From Echinarachnius parma (lineage: Eukaryota; Echinodermata; Echinoidea; Clypeasteroida; Echinarachniidae): a stretch of DNA of 64,000 nt. Position 1 is the stretch's first letter, and every line of letters starts with the position of its first letter. Location of the stretch: contig JBAMJV010003008.1 in NCBI GenBank assembly GCA_037951105.1, positions 157,001 through 221,000 on the forward strand, written 5' to 3'. Both the position numbers and the translations under genes were made by a program. Below the pieces are notes generated by a model. The model was not told where the DNA came from and searched no databases. It worked only from the letters and a program-made list of their open reading frames with translations. Below, in pieces: positions 45,683-54,779 of this stretch.

Positions 45683-45950
45683 CAGTGTTGGATGACTCGA
45701 GGCCGGCATTGCCTGCCTCGGCCTCGAACTCGGCCTCGGGGACCCCCGCCTCGGACTCGGACTCGCATGTTTGTCTATATGAAGTGATTCCTTTAATTAT
45801 CACTTGATTGAGTGATAGATCAATTGCCTTCAGTAAATAAAAGAAATAAATGTGAAAATGAAATAAATTTTGTTTAAAGAGTTGGACTCTGATGGTCTGG
45901 ACTCGGACTCGGACTTAGACTCCGATTGGGTGGACTCGGATACAACATTG
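45683..45950. mobile_element. CAGTGTTGGATGACTCG element rich in GACTCG words
   Basis: Left 'cagtgttggatgactcgagg', right 'tggactcggatacaacattg', an imperfect TIR pair. Subterminal arrays of 'ctcggactcgga' and 'gcctcgg' lie on both sides of an AT-rich core. The CAGTG end is hAT-like, but no clear 8-bp duplication is visible. Confidence 0.6.
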
Positions 45951-45985
45951 GAACTAATACCTTGCTAGATTCTTTGTAGGACTAG

Positions 45986-46430
45986 GGGGGTGTTTCACAA
46001 AGATTCTAAGTCGAACTTAATGGCCCGTATTCACAAAGGAGGTTTGTACAAACCCAGGTTCATACCGCGGTTTACATCTATGGAATGCCAATTGTAAACT
46101 GATGGAGAGAGAATGTGTACCCTCAACATTGTTAACAAGTAAGGAATTTACATTCTCTCTCCATCAGTTTACAATTGGCATTCCATAGATGTAAACCGCG
46201 GTTTGAACCGGGGTTTGTACAAACCTCCTTTGTGAATACGGGCCAATGTCTCTTAAGTTGGACCTAACAATTATGGAAAGCCTTTTGTAGCCTTGCAATA
46301 AAACATATATTCAAAAGCAAGTATTTGAGACTTCAAACATAAAGTATCAACTATTTCAAAGCTCCTTGATAGCAACAAATATAACTGATTTTATCAAACT
46401 ATATGCCTTTTCAAAAGAAATTAACGGCTC
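45986..46430. mobile_element. GGGGGTGTTTCACAAAG MITE, interrupted and 3'-truncated
   Basis: The left end gggggtgtttcacaaagatt runs to 'gtcgaacttaat' at 46021 and resumes at 46245 with 'aatgtctcttaagttggacc' and 'aattatggaaagcc'. The gap is filled by a different MITE. The usual right TIR is missing. Relatives are at 17218-17532 and 52816-53124. Confidence 0.8.
46022..46244. mobile_element. Palindromic MITE (GGCCCGTATTCACAAAGG) nested in another MITE
   Basis: Arms of about 90 bp: 'ggcccgtattcacaaaggag', 'gtttgtacaaacc', 'accgcggtttacatctatgg', 'aatgccaattgtaaactgat', 'ggagagagaatg' are mirrored on the right. Apparent 3-bp direct repeat AAT on each side (46019-46021, 46245-46247). Arms nearly identical, so insertion is recent. 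Confidence 0.88.
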
Positions 46431-47071
46431 TCTGTATTGTTAAGTAGTTTTAATGACTGAATACTATTCCTTATTTGGAAATGAGAGATGAATGTGCGGA
46501 GCTCCGTAATCCAGTGGATATTTAAAACCATGGTTTTAATACTATGATGCGAGTTCCAGCCTTGGGAGTTGATGAATGGTTAGCATGCAAACTAGTCCTC
46601 AACCGTTGGCGACTTTTCACGACAGACAACATGTAGTATACAAGACTCGCCCTGTGAAAGCACTTCCCCAAGATCCAAGCCTGGCTCAGGCTACTTTGGC
46701 TCGACAATAATTAACCGCAACGCAGATTAGAATCGTCATGACCGAGTTTTCGTACTAGACTCGTTCGTTAGTGACCACCAGTTGTCCTTCTGCTTGTGAA
46801 TTCAATGAGCGCGTCATCAGTATTTCTTCTGGCCGTGATCTACTTTTATTTCCCACCTTGTCTGAATCTTAAAGGGCTTGTTACGGTTTTGCAAACAGCA
46901 GTTTTATCCATCATCATGTCTGTCATTTCAATGAGCACATAGTCAGTATCTCGGTCCCTGGTCTATTTTTCCACCTTGGCCTGAATTTTAAAGTGCTTGT
47001 CAGCGTTTTGCCAGCTAAAATTGTAAAAACATAATGACCAGTGATGAGGTTCATACCATCCATGAAGCTCA
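46431..47071. repeat. Unassigned DNA with ~125-bp duplication
   Basis: 46800-47010 holds two diverged copies of 'ttcaatgagc', 'ccaccttgtctgaat', 'cttaaagggcttgtt' and 'gttttgc'. 46495-46680 ends a tRNA-like stretch with 'tgatgcgagttccagcc', a possible decayed SINE head, too degraded to call. Confidence 0.45.
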
Positions 47072-47079
47072 CGCAGTGT

Positions 47080-48131
47080 TAAGCCTGAGTCATGTCGGAA
47101 TTTTTTTGTTCCGGAATCCGCCGGTGTTGTGCCGGTCGGAATCCGGTATTCCGTTAAAAAAAACACCTGCCAATGAATGATACGGAACGAACACGCACTA
47201 GGTCTGCCATAGCTTCGGCAGCGCAGGCAGGCCCCGCGCTGCGAGACAGGCCAACTCAACTGCCTTGACCTTGCATTTTTCAAGTTGCACTCTTAAAAAG
47301 TGCCGAAAAGGAACGAAAATGTAAGATTATTACTTCTAGACTATCTCTTATTTTACTTATACGAGAACAATTACCTGCAAAAACAGCAACAACAAAAAAT
47401 GCGCTGATTATATCTCGAACATTTTCTAACTCGCTCGAACCTGCATGTGATATGAACTGAAGCTTACATCATACAACGACACGAATAAGTCAACACTAAC
47501 ACTTCACTTGTATACTTTGCGTGCAGCTTATTGGGGCTTTTTTCTTACGCGAGATATCCCTCCGCCGGGAATTGGGGAATTCCCCAATTCCCGGCGGATG
47601 GATATCTCGCGTAAGAAATGAGACCCATAACCTGCACGCAAAGTATATGAGTGATATGGCGGGCTATATCGGAGCATTAGTTTAGTACCGATAGAGGGCG
47701 GACTGGATGTCAACGTTTGAGAATCGTTTAATCCATGTGCAGTATTACGTACATGACTGTGTAGTATGCATGATACACGTACGGGTGACATGGTACGGCG
47801 CAGCTCTGACTGATAGCAGCTAGCTGCGGGGCCGGGGTAGCGCTAGTCTACGACGTCGATCGTATGCCGTACTCGCCGCACCACGCGCTAGATCGGCTGT
47901 CATAATAAACGCAGCGGATTTCTTGTCGTTGTAAGTTGCATTCGACATCGTCTTTCTTGTACTTTTTTGCCATTTGTTTTCTTCTGATAGTTTTCTACTA
48001 CAAAATATGAATTTTTGAGGAAAAAGAGGTTTTCCGCGATTTTCATCGGAATACCGGAATGGAGAAAACCAAACCGGAACACGCACACACCGGACGGATT
48101 CCGGTATTCCGTCCGTTCCGACTCAGGCTTA
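47080..48131. mobile_element. hAT-like element, 8-bp target duplication
   Basis: Terminal TAAGCCTGAGTC and GACTCAGGCTTA are flanked by CGCAGTGT on both sides (47072-47079, 48132-48139). An 8-bp duplication fits hAT, though the TIR does not start with the usual CAG/TAG. Subterminal 'ggaatccggtattccg' words occur near both ends. The interior includes a 137-bp palindrome at 47511-47647 and a CpG-rich stretch around 47820-47890. At 1052 bp, no transposase frame is evident. The 87- and 88-codon frames are within it and unrecognised. Confidence 0.82.
47511..47647. mobile_element. Palindrome inside the hAT-like element
   Basis: Arms of about 67 bp meet at ggggaattcccc (47575-47586). Left 'tatactttgcgtgcag', 'cttacgcgagatatcc', 'ccgccgggaattgggg' are mirrored exactly or with a few differences on the right. 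Could be a nested hairpin MITE or an internal fold of the host element. Confidence 0.85.
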
Positions 48132-48352
48132 CGCAGTGTTTTAAGTAAAAACTAATTATTTGTGAAATAACACTTATTTTTTGCCTGTAGTTCAGAACTT
48201 CCCGTCTATCAACATTGTATATGTTGAGAGGCATTGTTCAATCATTCACGTCAACAAATTTCCATTTGGTAAAAATTAAAATTGCCACAACTTTTTAACT
48301 TAAATGTGCCCTTCTATCTAGCTAGAGTGTTAACCAATCCCTGATAGGCCCT
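48132..48352. other. No gene recognised
   Basis: Short AT-rich spacer between the hAT-like element and a TTAA MITE. It starts with the right target duplication of the former. Confidence 0.4.
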
Positions 48353-48743
48353 TTAAAGGGCTCTAGTAACATTGTCCAAATCCACAAAATCTTGCTGAGA
48401 GCCCTAGTGGTTCTCTCATACCTTGTTGTATCTGTAATACCAATAGAATCATGGAACAGGTTTCAGCTTTTTGAACTTTCCTTTTGTTAAAAAAGATATT
48501 TAAGATTGAAGTATCCAGATTTGTAATTATCCATTGGAAAGTTATAACTGTACAAAGTCAGTGCAATGAGATAACAAATTATATCACTTTGCTTTTTTCA
48601 CTTATTATGTGGCCATATAATGTCCACTTAACGGGAAATATTCACACATTCATCAGTGGACATATCAATTCACTTTAAATGCACATTTTATCAACCATTC
48701 ATCGCTTTTTGCACATGTCAACAAAGTTACTAGATCCCTTTAA
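48353..48743 (+). mobile_element. TTAA MITE (AGGGATCTAGTAAC type), complete
   Basis: TTAA at both ends. Left AAGGGCTCTAGTAACATTGT, right 'aacaaagttactagatccct'. 391 bp. One of the best-preserved copies. Confidence 0.88.
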
Positions 48744-49440
48744 AACCAGATGAAAATTTGGGTGGGGAATTATAGAGATGGAGAGCTAATTCAGGCAAAC
48801 AAAAACAAGTGAAATTGAAAGTGACTGGAGCAATGCGACCAGTGAACTGGTTTACGGTCTTGAGAAACCATCATCAAGTCGCACACGGAGAACTCGTCAC
48901 CTTAAGGAGACTTTAAGTAGTCGACCGCACCCCACTTTCATACATGATTATATTGGAAATGACGTTGGGGGAAGGGGTAGGGGTAGGGGGGTTGGGCATT
49001 GTGAGGAGGAGAAAAACAAACTTGAAGTGTGGAAACTGAATGCAGACTACTCCACTACTAACCACTCATCATCCATGATCCATGATGATTGGGAACCTTA
49101 TCGGGGAGGGGGGGGGGGGGGGGGGGCTAGGGTATTGGGAGGTTAAAAGAAAACAACTTAAAAGGGATAGTTGAGTTTTGGTCAAACTTAATTTTAGTAA
49201 CCAAAACATGCACCATAATACAGTACAAACTAATAGTTCTCCACCATGCTCGAAAGGTATACACAATTACTAACGACTAAGTAAAAACCCTGTTATCATT
49301 CAAAAAGAGCTGTCACAACTCAAGAGGGCGCTAGGGAATTGGGAGGGTAAAAGAAAAGCAATTTAAAATGTGAAAACTAAAAACAGTCTATAAGTAGTTG
49401 CCCGCCCCCCCCCCCCCCCGCCCACCCCCATGCCATCACA
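48744..49440. repeat. G-rich degenerate repeat with TTAA MITE fragment
   Basis: Units share 'gggtattgggaggttaaaag', 'aaaacaaact…aaagtgtgaaaact' and 'tagtagtcgaccgc'. Poly-G and poly-C runs lie near 48970-48994, 49108-49126 and 49405-49420. The segment 49158-49330 is a TTAAAAGGGATAGTTGAG MITE whose insertion splits one unit. Confidence 0.6.
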
Positions 49441-49749
49441 TACCAGTCCACTAGAGTGGTGAACATGCAAATTATAGAAAATTCAAATTCAAAAGTATTT
49501 GACCACAGTCGACTGCCCCCACAATCTGATCATAATGGCAGACAATTAAATCGGTTGAGTTATATATAAAGGGCATGGTGTCCACTGTCCAGTTGGCTTA
49601 ATATCTCTCATCGCATTATAGGCATCGTGGACATTGGGGTTTGTGCACTTTTACCAAAAGGTCGGGTGCCCTACGTGTAGAGTATATATATATCCAGGTC
49701 GCCAAGAATGCAGTAAATGTCTACCTAAATGTATTGCTTATGGGAACCT
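49441..49749. other. No gene recognised
   Basis: Low-copy. The 60-codon frame at 49634-49816 (CPTC…CSKC) has four cysteines but no exon boundaries and runs into the next MITE. Confidence 0.4.
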
Positions 49750-50046
49750 GGGCCGGTATACAAATTCCAACTTAAGTCAAAGTTTAAGCAGTTTACTTAG
49801 TATTTGGCGTCATTAAATTACTTAGCCTATCAAAATTGGGATTTAATTAACTCCAACGACTGAAAATCTTACCCAAATTTTGATACCATAATAATATTGT
49901 CAAATATTACAATTTTAGATTTTGTTTTTACTGAAGTAAAAGTCTAAAATACCATTTTAAATATGAGATTTAAGTGAAGTTCTCAGCCTAGCAAAATGCT
50001 AAGTAAATTTCTTACTTAATCTAAGTATTGAATTGAATACCAGCCC
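49750..50046. mobile_element. MITE, GGGCCGGTATACAA termini
   Basis: Left gggccggtatacaaattcca with 'acttaagt'. Right 'acttaatctaagtattgaat' with 'tgaataccagccc'. Total 297 bp, AT-rich interior, superfamily unassigned. Confidence 0.65.
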
Positions 50047-50049
50047 AAA

Positions 50050-50191
50050 TGTGCTATGTACAAAGTCTATGGGGAATTTAGAATATCTAAGGAAAGGGGT
50101 TAATAAAGTTAACCCGTTCCCTTCGAGATTCTCAAATTGCCATAGACTACATAGCCCAGTCCCACTTGGTTCCTGTAAGCAACGGGTTAAG
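50050..50191. mobile_element. Head-to-head TAACCC-type palindromic repeat
   Basis: 'atgtacaaagtctatgggga' and 'aaggggttaa' face 'gttaacccgttcccttcgag' and 'aagcaacgggttaa'. Same family as 33230-33422. Confidence 0.72.
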
Positions 50192-50948
50192 TTCTGAATC
50201 TTCTACGACACTGCTGAGCACATTGTATGATGTACATACGTATGTACTTTAATTAGTAGACTTGTATATGGTTATTCAAAGTCAAACTTGTCTATAAACC
50301 CATTATAAGGAAAGAAGTATTTGAGTGGTCTTCACATTTTCTGGTAGATTTTCTGTTTGGGTCAGTGAAATAAAAAGTGAGGGTGGAGGCTTGCATAAAT
50401 GTATCTTTCACTACTTATGTAGTCAAACATGTCTATAGTGACCACCTATTTAAAAGGGATACAAGAAAAGTGACCACTGTAGAGAGGTTCCATAGCACTG
50501 TTTTTTCTCTGCAAAGGATAATTTTTGATGGCCACTAAAGGCAAGGTTGGCTGCTAAAGACAGGTGACCACTATAAGACAGGTTGGCTGCTAAAGTCAGG
50601 TGGCCACTATAAGACAGGTTGGCTGCTAGAGACAGGTGGCCACTATAAGACAGGTTTGTCTGTAGTCGATTTTGGGCATCGAGCTATTGAAATGGAGATG
50701 TGCGCCACTCAATGTGCCTGAAGGTATGGCTGGGGAAGGACTTTGACTTGACTTTGTCTAAAACAAAAAAATGATGGCAGACTCGGAATATCCATTGGGC
50801 TATACTCGTCGTTGAGTGCTTCAGGCATTTTTCTTTCTGTGAAGTAGAAAACCCAATCCCTTTGTTGCTTTCGCATATATAATACTATTTTTTCAAGCAA
50901 AGTGAGGCCGTTTACCCCGTTCCTGTCTTCCTGCCTTATCATATTATA
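50192..50948. mobile_element. AGTCAAACCTGTCTATAG-type MITE (50421-50663) and remnants
   Basis: 50421-50663 starts 'agtcaaacatgtctatagtg' and ends 'ataagacaggtttgtctgta'. It contains three tandem ~38-bp 'caggttggctgctaaagaca' 'ggtggccactataaga' units. A fragment of the same family is at about 50278-50300. The intact relative is at 61867-62063. The remaining sequence is unassigned. Confidence 0.7.
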
Positions 50949-51202
50949 TGTGACCGGTTATAGCAAAACCCGGCACTTGTCTGTAAAAATCAAAATGTTG
51001 ATTTTCTTAACCATTACAAAGGCCTTATCACAAGCTTTCGTTTGATGATTTGTTCTAACTAATTGGTCAATAATTGGCAAAGATATGATTGTTTCAATTT
51101 TACAATCATAGGTCTTTTAAACACGTTGTGTGAACTTAAAATGCCCATTTCTTCAAAACATGAATTACCAACAAGTGCCGGGTTTTGCTATAGTCGGTCA
51201 CA
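50949..51202. mobile_element. TA-flanked MITE (TGTGACCGG termini)
   Basis: Left TGTGACCGGTTATAGCAAAA with 'cccggcacttgtctgt'. Right mirrored, ending 'ctatagtcggtcaca'. TA flanks both ends. 254 bp, same family and orientation as 24215-24467, moderately diverged. Confidence 0.85.
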
Positions 51203-51332
51203 TATCATCGTGCGAGAGTGAGAAGGGCAATAAGTCCCAATTTTATGCTAAATTGAATTCTGCATCTATAGTGTCTTGCACAATGACGTCATCCTCGACC
51301 TCGAGGGACTACCTGACCTGATGTATTGTCTT

Positions 51333-52012
51333 GTAGGTCAGACAGAGCCTTCGGGCTCTATGTGGTAACAAATTTTCAGATTATATTCCTTTTTTTCTAA
51401 TTTGGGGAATATTTATCATAAAATAAATGATGTGAGCTAAACTTGGTTTTATGGGGCTCCCAAACTTAATGTTTAAATATGGATGTGGTGTGGCAAGATT
51501 GGTAGAGCGCGCGCTTTCCGATCATGAGATCCCCGAGTTCGAACCCTGCCCACCGCGTTTGTCCTTCCGCAAGACAATTTATCCACTATTGCTGCTCTCT
51601 ACCCAGGTGTATAAATGGGGACCGGTAGGAGGTGAAAGCCTTTATGAGAACGATCTTCTTGAGCCCATGAGCGCTTGGAAGGAATACTCCCCAGGGAGTG
51701 GAGATGGTGCACACAATGTGTGCTGGTTTGCATTGTATCCTATGACCGGGGTAATAATATAATTGTAAAGCGCTTAGAGATGATTATCAATCGTGATAGG
51801 CGCTATATAAATAGTGTATATTATTATTATTATTATTATTATTATTCAAAAACATGATTATCTCTGACAGAGCCTTCTCTCTATGTGGTGACAAATGTTC
51901 AGATTATATTCATTTTTTTTTTCTAATTTGGGGAATATTTATCATAAAATAAATGATGTGAGCTACACTTTGTTTCCACAGGGCTCCCAAACTTTAAAAT
52001 ACGATTATCTCT
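51333..52012. repeat. Direct duplication of ~150 bp separated by a SINE
   Basis: 'gacagagccttc', 'ctctatgtggt', 'tttcagattatattc', 'ctaatttggggaatatttat', 'cataaaataaatgatgtgag' and 'gggctcccaaactt' occur at 51333-51480 and again at 51867-52000. 'atgattatctctg' or its variant closes both units. The SINE lies within the first unit. Confidence 0.85.
51482..51848 (+). mobile_element. tRNA-derived SINE
   Basis: The head shows RNA polymerase III promoter boxes: A box 'tggcaagattgg' (51491-51502) and B box 'agttcgaaccc' (51536-51546), within a tRNA-like 75-nt region. A ~220-bp body follows. The tail 'tgtaaagcgcttagagatga', then 'tgataggcgctatataaa', ends in (ATT)n. The tail type is shared with LINE-mobilised invertebrate and vertebrate SINEs (established knowledge), so mobilisation by a LINE is inferred. 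The 103-codon frame over it is not a gene. Confidence 0.9.
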
Positions 52013-52176
52013 GAAGTACAAAAAGTGACTTAGCATTCTTCTTTTTCTCAACCAAATATATTTGAAGTTTTGTCTGTTCCCCCCACTCATCCCTTTTTCC
52101 ATGAAAATTGTTTTTCATTATTTTGTTATATTCCTATTAAGAAGGAGATGCCCTTTAGTTTGTCTTTCTGTTTGCG
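52013..52176. other. No gene recognised
   Basis: Short AT-rich spacer between the duplicated unit and a TTAA MITE. Confidence 0.4.
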
Positions 52177-52553
52177 TTAAAGGGTTCTAGTAACTTTGTT
52201 GACATGTGCCAAAAAGCGATAAATGGTTGTGATCTGATATGTCCGCTGAGTGATGTGTGAACATTCCATGGTAAATGAATGCCATATATGCCCAAGTAAT
52301 GTGCGAAAAGGCAAAGTTGTATTTGCTATTTAAACTCATTGCACTGACTTTGTACACAGTAATAATTATCCACTAGATAATATTAAATCTGAACACTTCA
52401 ATCATACATATTTTTACAAAGGAAGAGAAATATGCAATCGAAAGCTGTTTCTATTGGTAATTATGAATACAATGAGGTATACATGTATGTGAGAACCGCT
52501 AGAATTCCAAGTAAGTTTTGAAGATTTAGACAATGTATACTAGATACCTTTAA
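52177..52553 (-). mobile_element. TTAA MITE (AGGGATCTAGTAAC type), reverse orientation
   Basis: TTAA at both ends. Begins AAGGGTTCTAGTAACTTTGT and ends 'gacaatgtatactagatacc' TTTAA. Interior 'cattgcactgactttgtaca' confirms the reverse orientation. 377 bp. Confidence 0.85.
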
Positions 52554-52815
52554 TGGCAGCGTACACTACATGTATGTAGATACATGATACAGCGGGTATG
52601 GATTTACGCTGATGGCGTAAAGTGAGCAACCTTCTGCAAACGCCCCCACACTACTTTTTTTTTTTTCAATTTGCCCGTTCAAGCAAGTTAAATTATGGAT
52701 TTTAAAATTATACTTGTCCCAATGTAAAATTTACTTGCCCTCTTACTTCAAGATGAGATTTACATACATGTATGAAACTACGTTGTTCTCTTGTAGTAAA
52801 ACAATTATTTAGTTT
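52554..52815. mobile_element. CAGGGCTCGACAC-family remnant
   Basis: 'aatttgcccgttcaagcaag', 'acttgtcccaatgtaaaatt', 'acttgccctcttacttcaag' and 'gttctcttgtagtaaaacaa' match the 28.8-kb copy in reverse. No clear termini. Confidence 0.5.
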
Positions 52816-53124
52816 GTGTTTCACAAAGATCCTAAGTTGAACTTAACTCTAAGTTGGACTTTAACATGATGGAAAGCCATTTTTGTAGCCTTGGAATAAA
52901 ATATATTACAAAGCAAAATTTGCAAGTATTTTGAACTTTTCATACATTTTACATCAAGAACATGAAATTTCCTTGATAATGGAAAATATTAATGATTTGA
53001 ATCAACATTTTATGCCTTTTAAAAGAAATCTTACAAAATTGTTTCAAAGAAACGAATGGCTTTCCATAATTTCTAAGTGCATGTTAGAGTTAATTTCAAC
53101 TTAGGATCTTTGTGAAACACCCCC
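52816..53124. mobile_element. GGGGGTGTTTCACAAAG MITE, near-complete
   Basis: Left gtgtttcacaaagatcctaa (outer G residues lost), right 'ttaggatctttgtgaaacac' CCCC. Interior 'gatggaaagccattt' and 'gaatggctttccataattt'. About 309 bp. Confidence 0.85.
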
Positions 53125-54617
53125 ATGGACAGGTTAACCCATTACCTACCTACATATAGATATTCCATTTCCCATAGTGTTTATACTGTACATGGTGCAT
53201 CTGGTTCCAGTAGTGCATGTGTTAAGTCAGTTAACCCAGCCAGATTTGAGAGCTATTCCAGTGCAAAAGTGATCATTATTTCCCTGTTCAAATTGACAAG
53301 TTCTTATTTTTTGCTACCTTTTAATAACATAAAATGACCTGTGGAAAATATTTATTTTATTACAATTTAAGAAAAACATAAAGTGGTTTGCTGTGAATTA
53401 GTTGCCAATTTCAGGATTTTTCCTAAATTGCAGCAATCTACGCTCTAATCAAAATCATAACGAAATCATGAAAGCAGGTACAGTAACAACATACATGTAG
53501 GGCTCAAATAGTAGAGAGATTCATGCTCTTTCTCCTTGTACACTCTATTATATAACTTGTTTTATTCTTGCTCAAATGTAGGACTACCAAAGAACAATTA
53601 CATTGTATGTGGGCAATCGTCCTTGATGGGTTTGAATAAGGGACGTTGTTGTAGCTCTACACTCATTACCTGTATACTACATATTTCACCAAGCAATGTT
53701 TTCACAAGATGAAGTGCCATTTAAAAAGTATATCATTACATTCATTATGTGCCTTACCGTAAACGATAAATGTTAATTGTAGAGATAGCTCTATATTGAA
53801 TTATATATTGATTTTTCAGATGTTTTTTATTAAGTAAATGAACTGATTAATTGTAAATAACTGTGATATTGTGAACTCAAAACAATTATTTTTCATGGAG
53901 TTGGATCAATACAAATATTGAATTGAATTGAATGGAATATCTGGACGTAGAATTTGATACAAGCCTGGGATATATGAATGTGTCATTGCGTGGACACATA
54001 CACGCACGCATGTATGACTGGCTAATAGTAGTGGTAGAAATGCTACGCGATATACCTCCAACGTGTGCGACACCGTTTGTATTGGGGTTGGCATTTTCAT
54101 AAGCAAGCACAATGTTTACATAACGTGGGATGCAGTTCTCGATTCATCGTCTCCTGTTTCTAATCACTGGGTCCGTGTTCGGAAGCTCCATAAAATGTTA
54201 TCAGTCCGCTCCATTAGAAAAACAGATGTACGATAATCAGATGATATAAAGATGAGACCTTTTTTACGAAAATTGATACAATTGCTTCAATGCCAAATAG
54301 ATTTCAAACTGTTATCTTGAAATTTTGGATGAAGGTAAGCTAGAAAAGTAGCGACAGAAAATACAATGTTTTTTTGTTGTATATACAGTATATATGGACA
54401 CTGTTCATAACCTGCATACAACTGGTTTGAGAGCACTTTGGAAGGATAGAACAATTGAATATAATGTATTTTAATTTCATTTTGTTATTGCAACTCAGAT
54501 TTTCAGAGATCGAGACGGGTATTTGCTACAAATTGTAGCCAGGGTATCAAATGAGGTAGGTATGATTTATATAATAAATGTGAATATTAAACATCTACAT
54601 TGCAACTTTAACTAGTA
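53125..54617. other. No gene recognised
   Basis: About 1.5 kb of low-copy AT-rich DNA. 53900-54130 is somewhat CpG-containing ('acgcacgcatgtatgact', 'acgcgatatacctccaacgt'), with overlapping 68- and 74-codon minus-strand frames but no domain or splice evidence. Confidence 0.4.
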
Positions 54618-54720
54618 CGCTAACCCGTTCCCATCACGATTTGCAAAACCAATAGACTCTGTACATACAATGTACATGCAGCCCATAAGCCCACCTGGTT
54701 CCCTTAAGCAAGGGGTTAAC
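54618..54720. mobile_element. TAACCC-type palindromic repeat, single unit
   Basis: 'ctaacccgttcccatcacga' to 'cttaagcaaggggttaac', with 'aatagactctgtaca' inside. Same family as 33230-33422. Confidence 0.68.
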
Positions 54721-54779
54721 GCAGCCAGCCATCAAGCTACCATATTAGAACAATCGTCATTCCTCAATTCAACGACGCT

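Noticed and set aside
46495-46680. Possible second tRNA-derived SINE
   Set aside because: A B-box-like 'gagttccagcc' is present but the A box and tail are not convincing.
49634-49816. Cys-rich 60-codon frame (CPTC, CSKC)
   Set aside because: Four cysteines do not form a recognised zinc-binding spacing, and the frame enters a MITE.
51451-51762. 103-codon frame
   Set aside because: Lies across a tRNA-derived SINE; no protein similarity expected.
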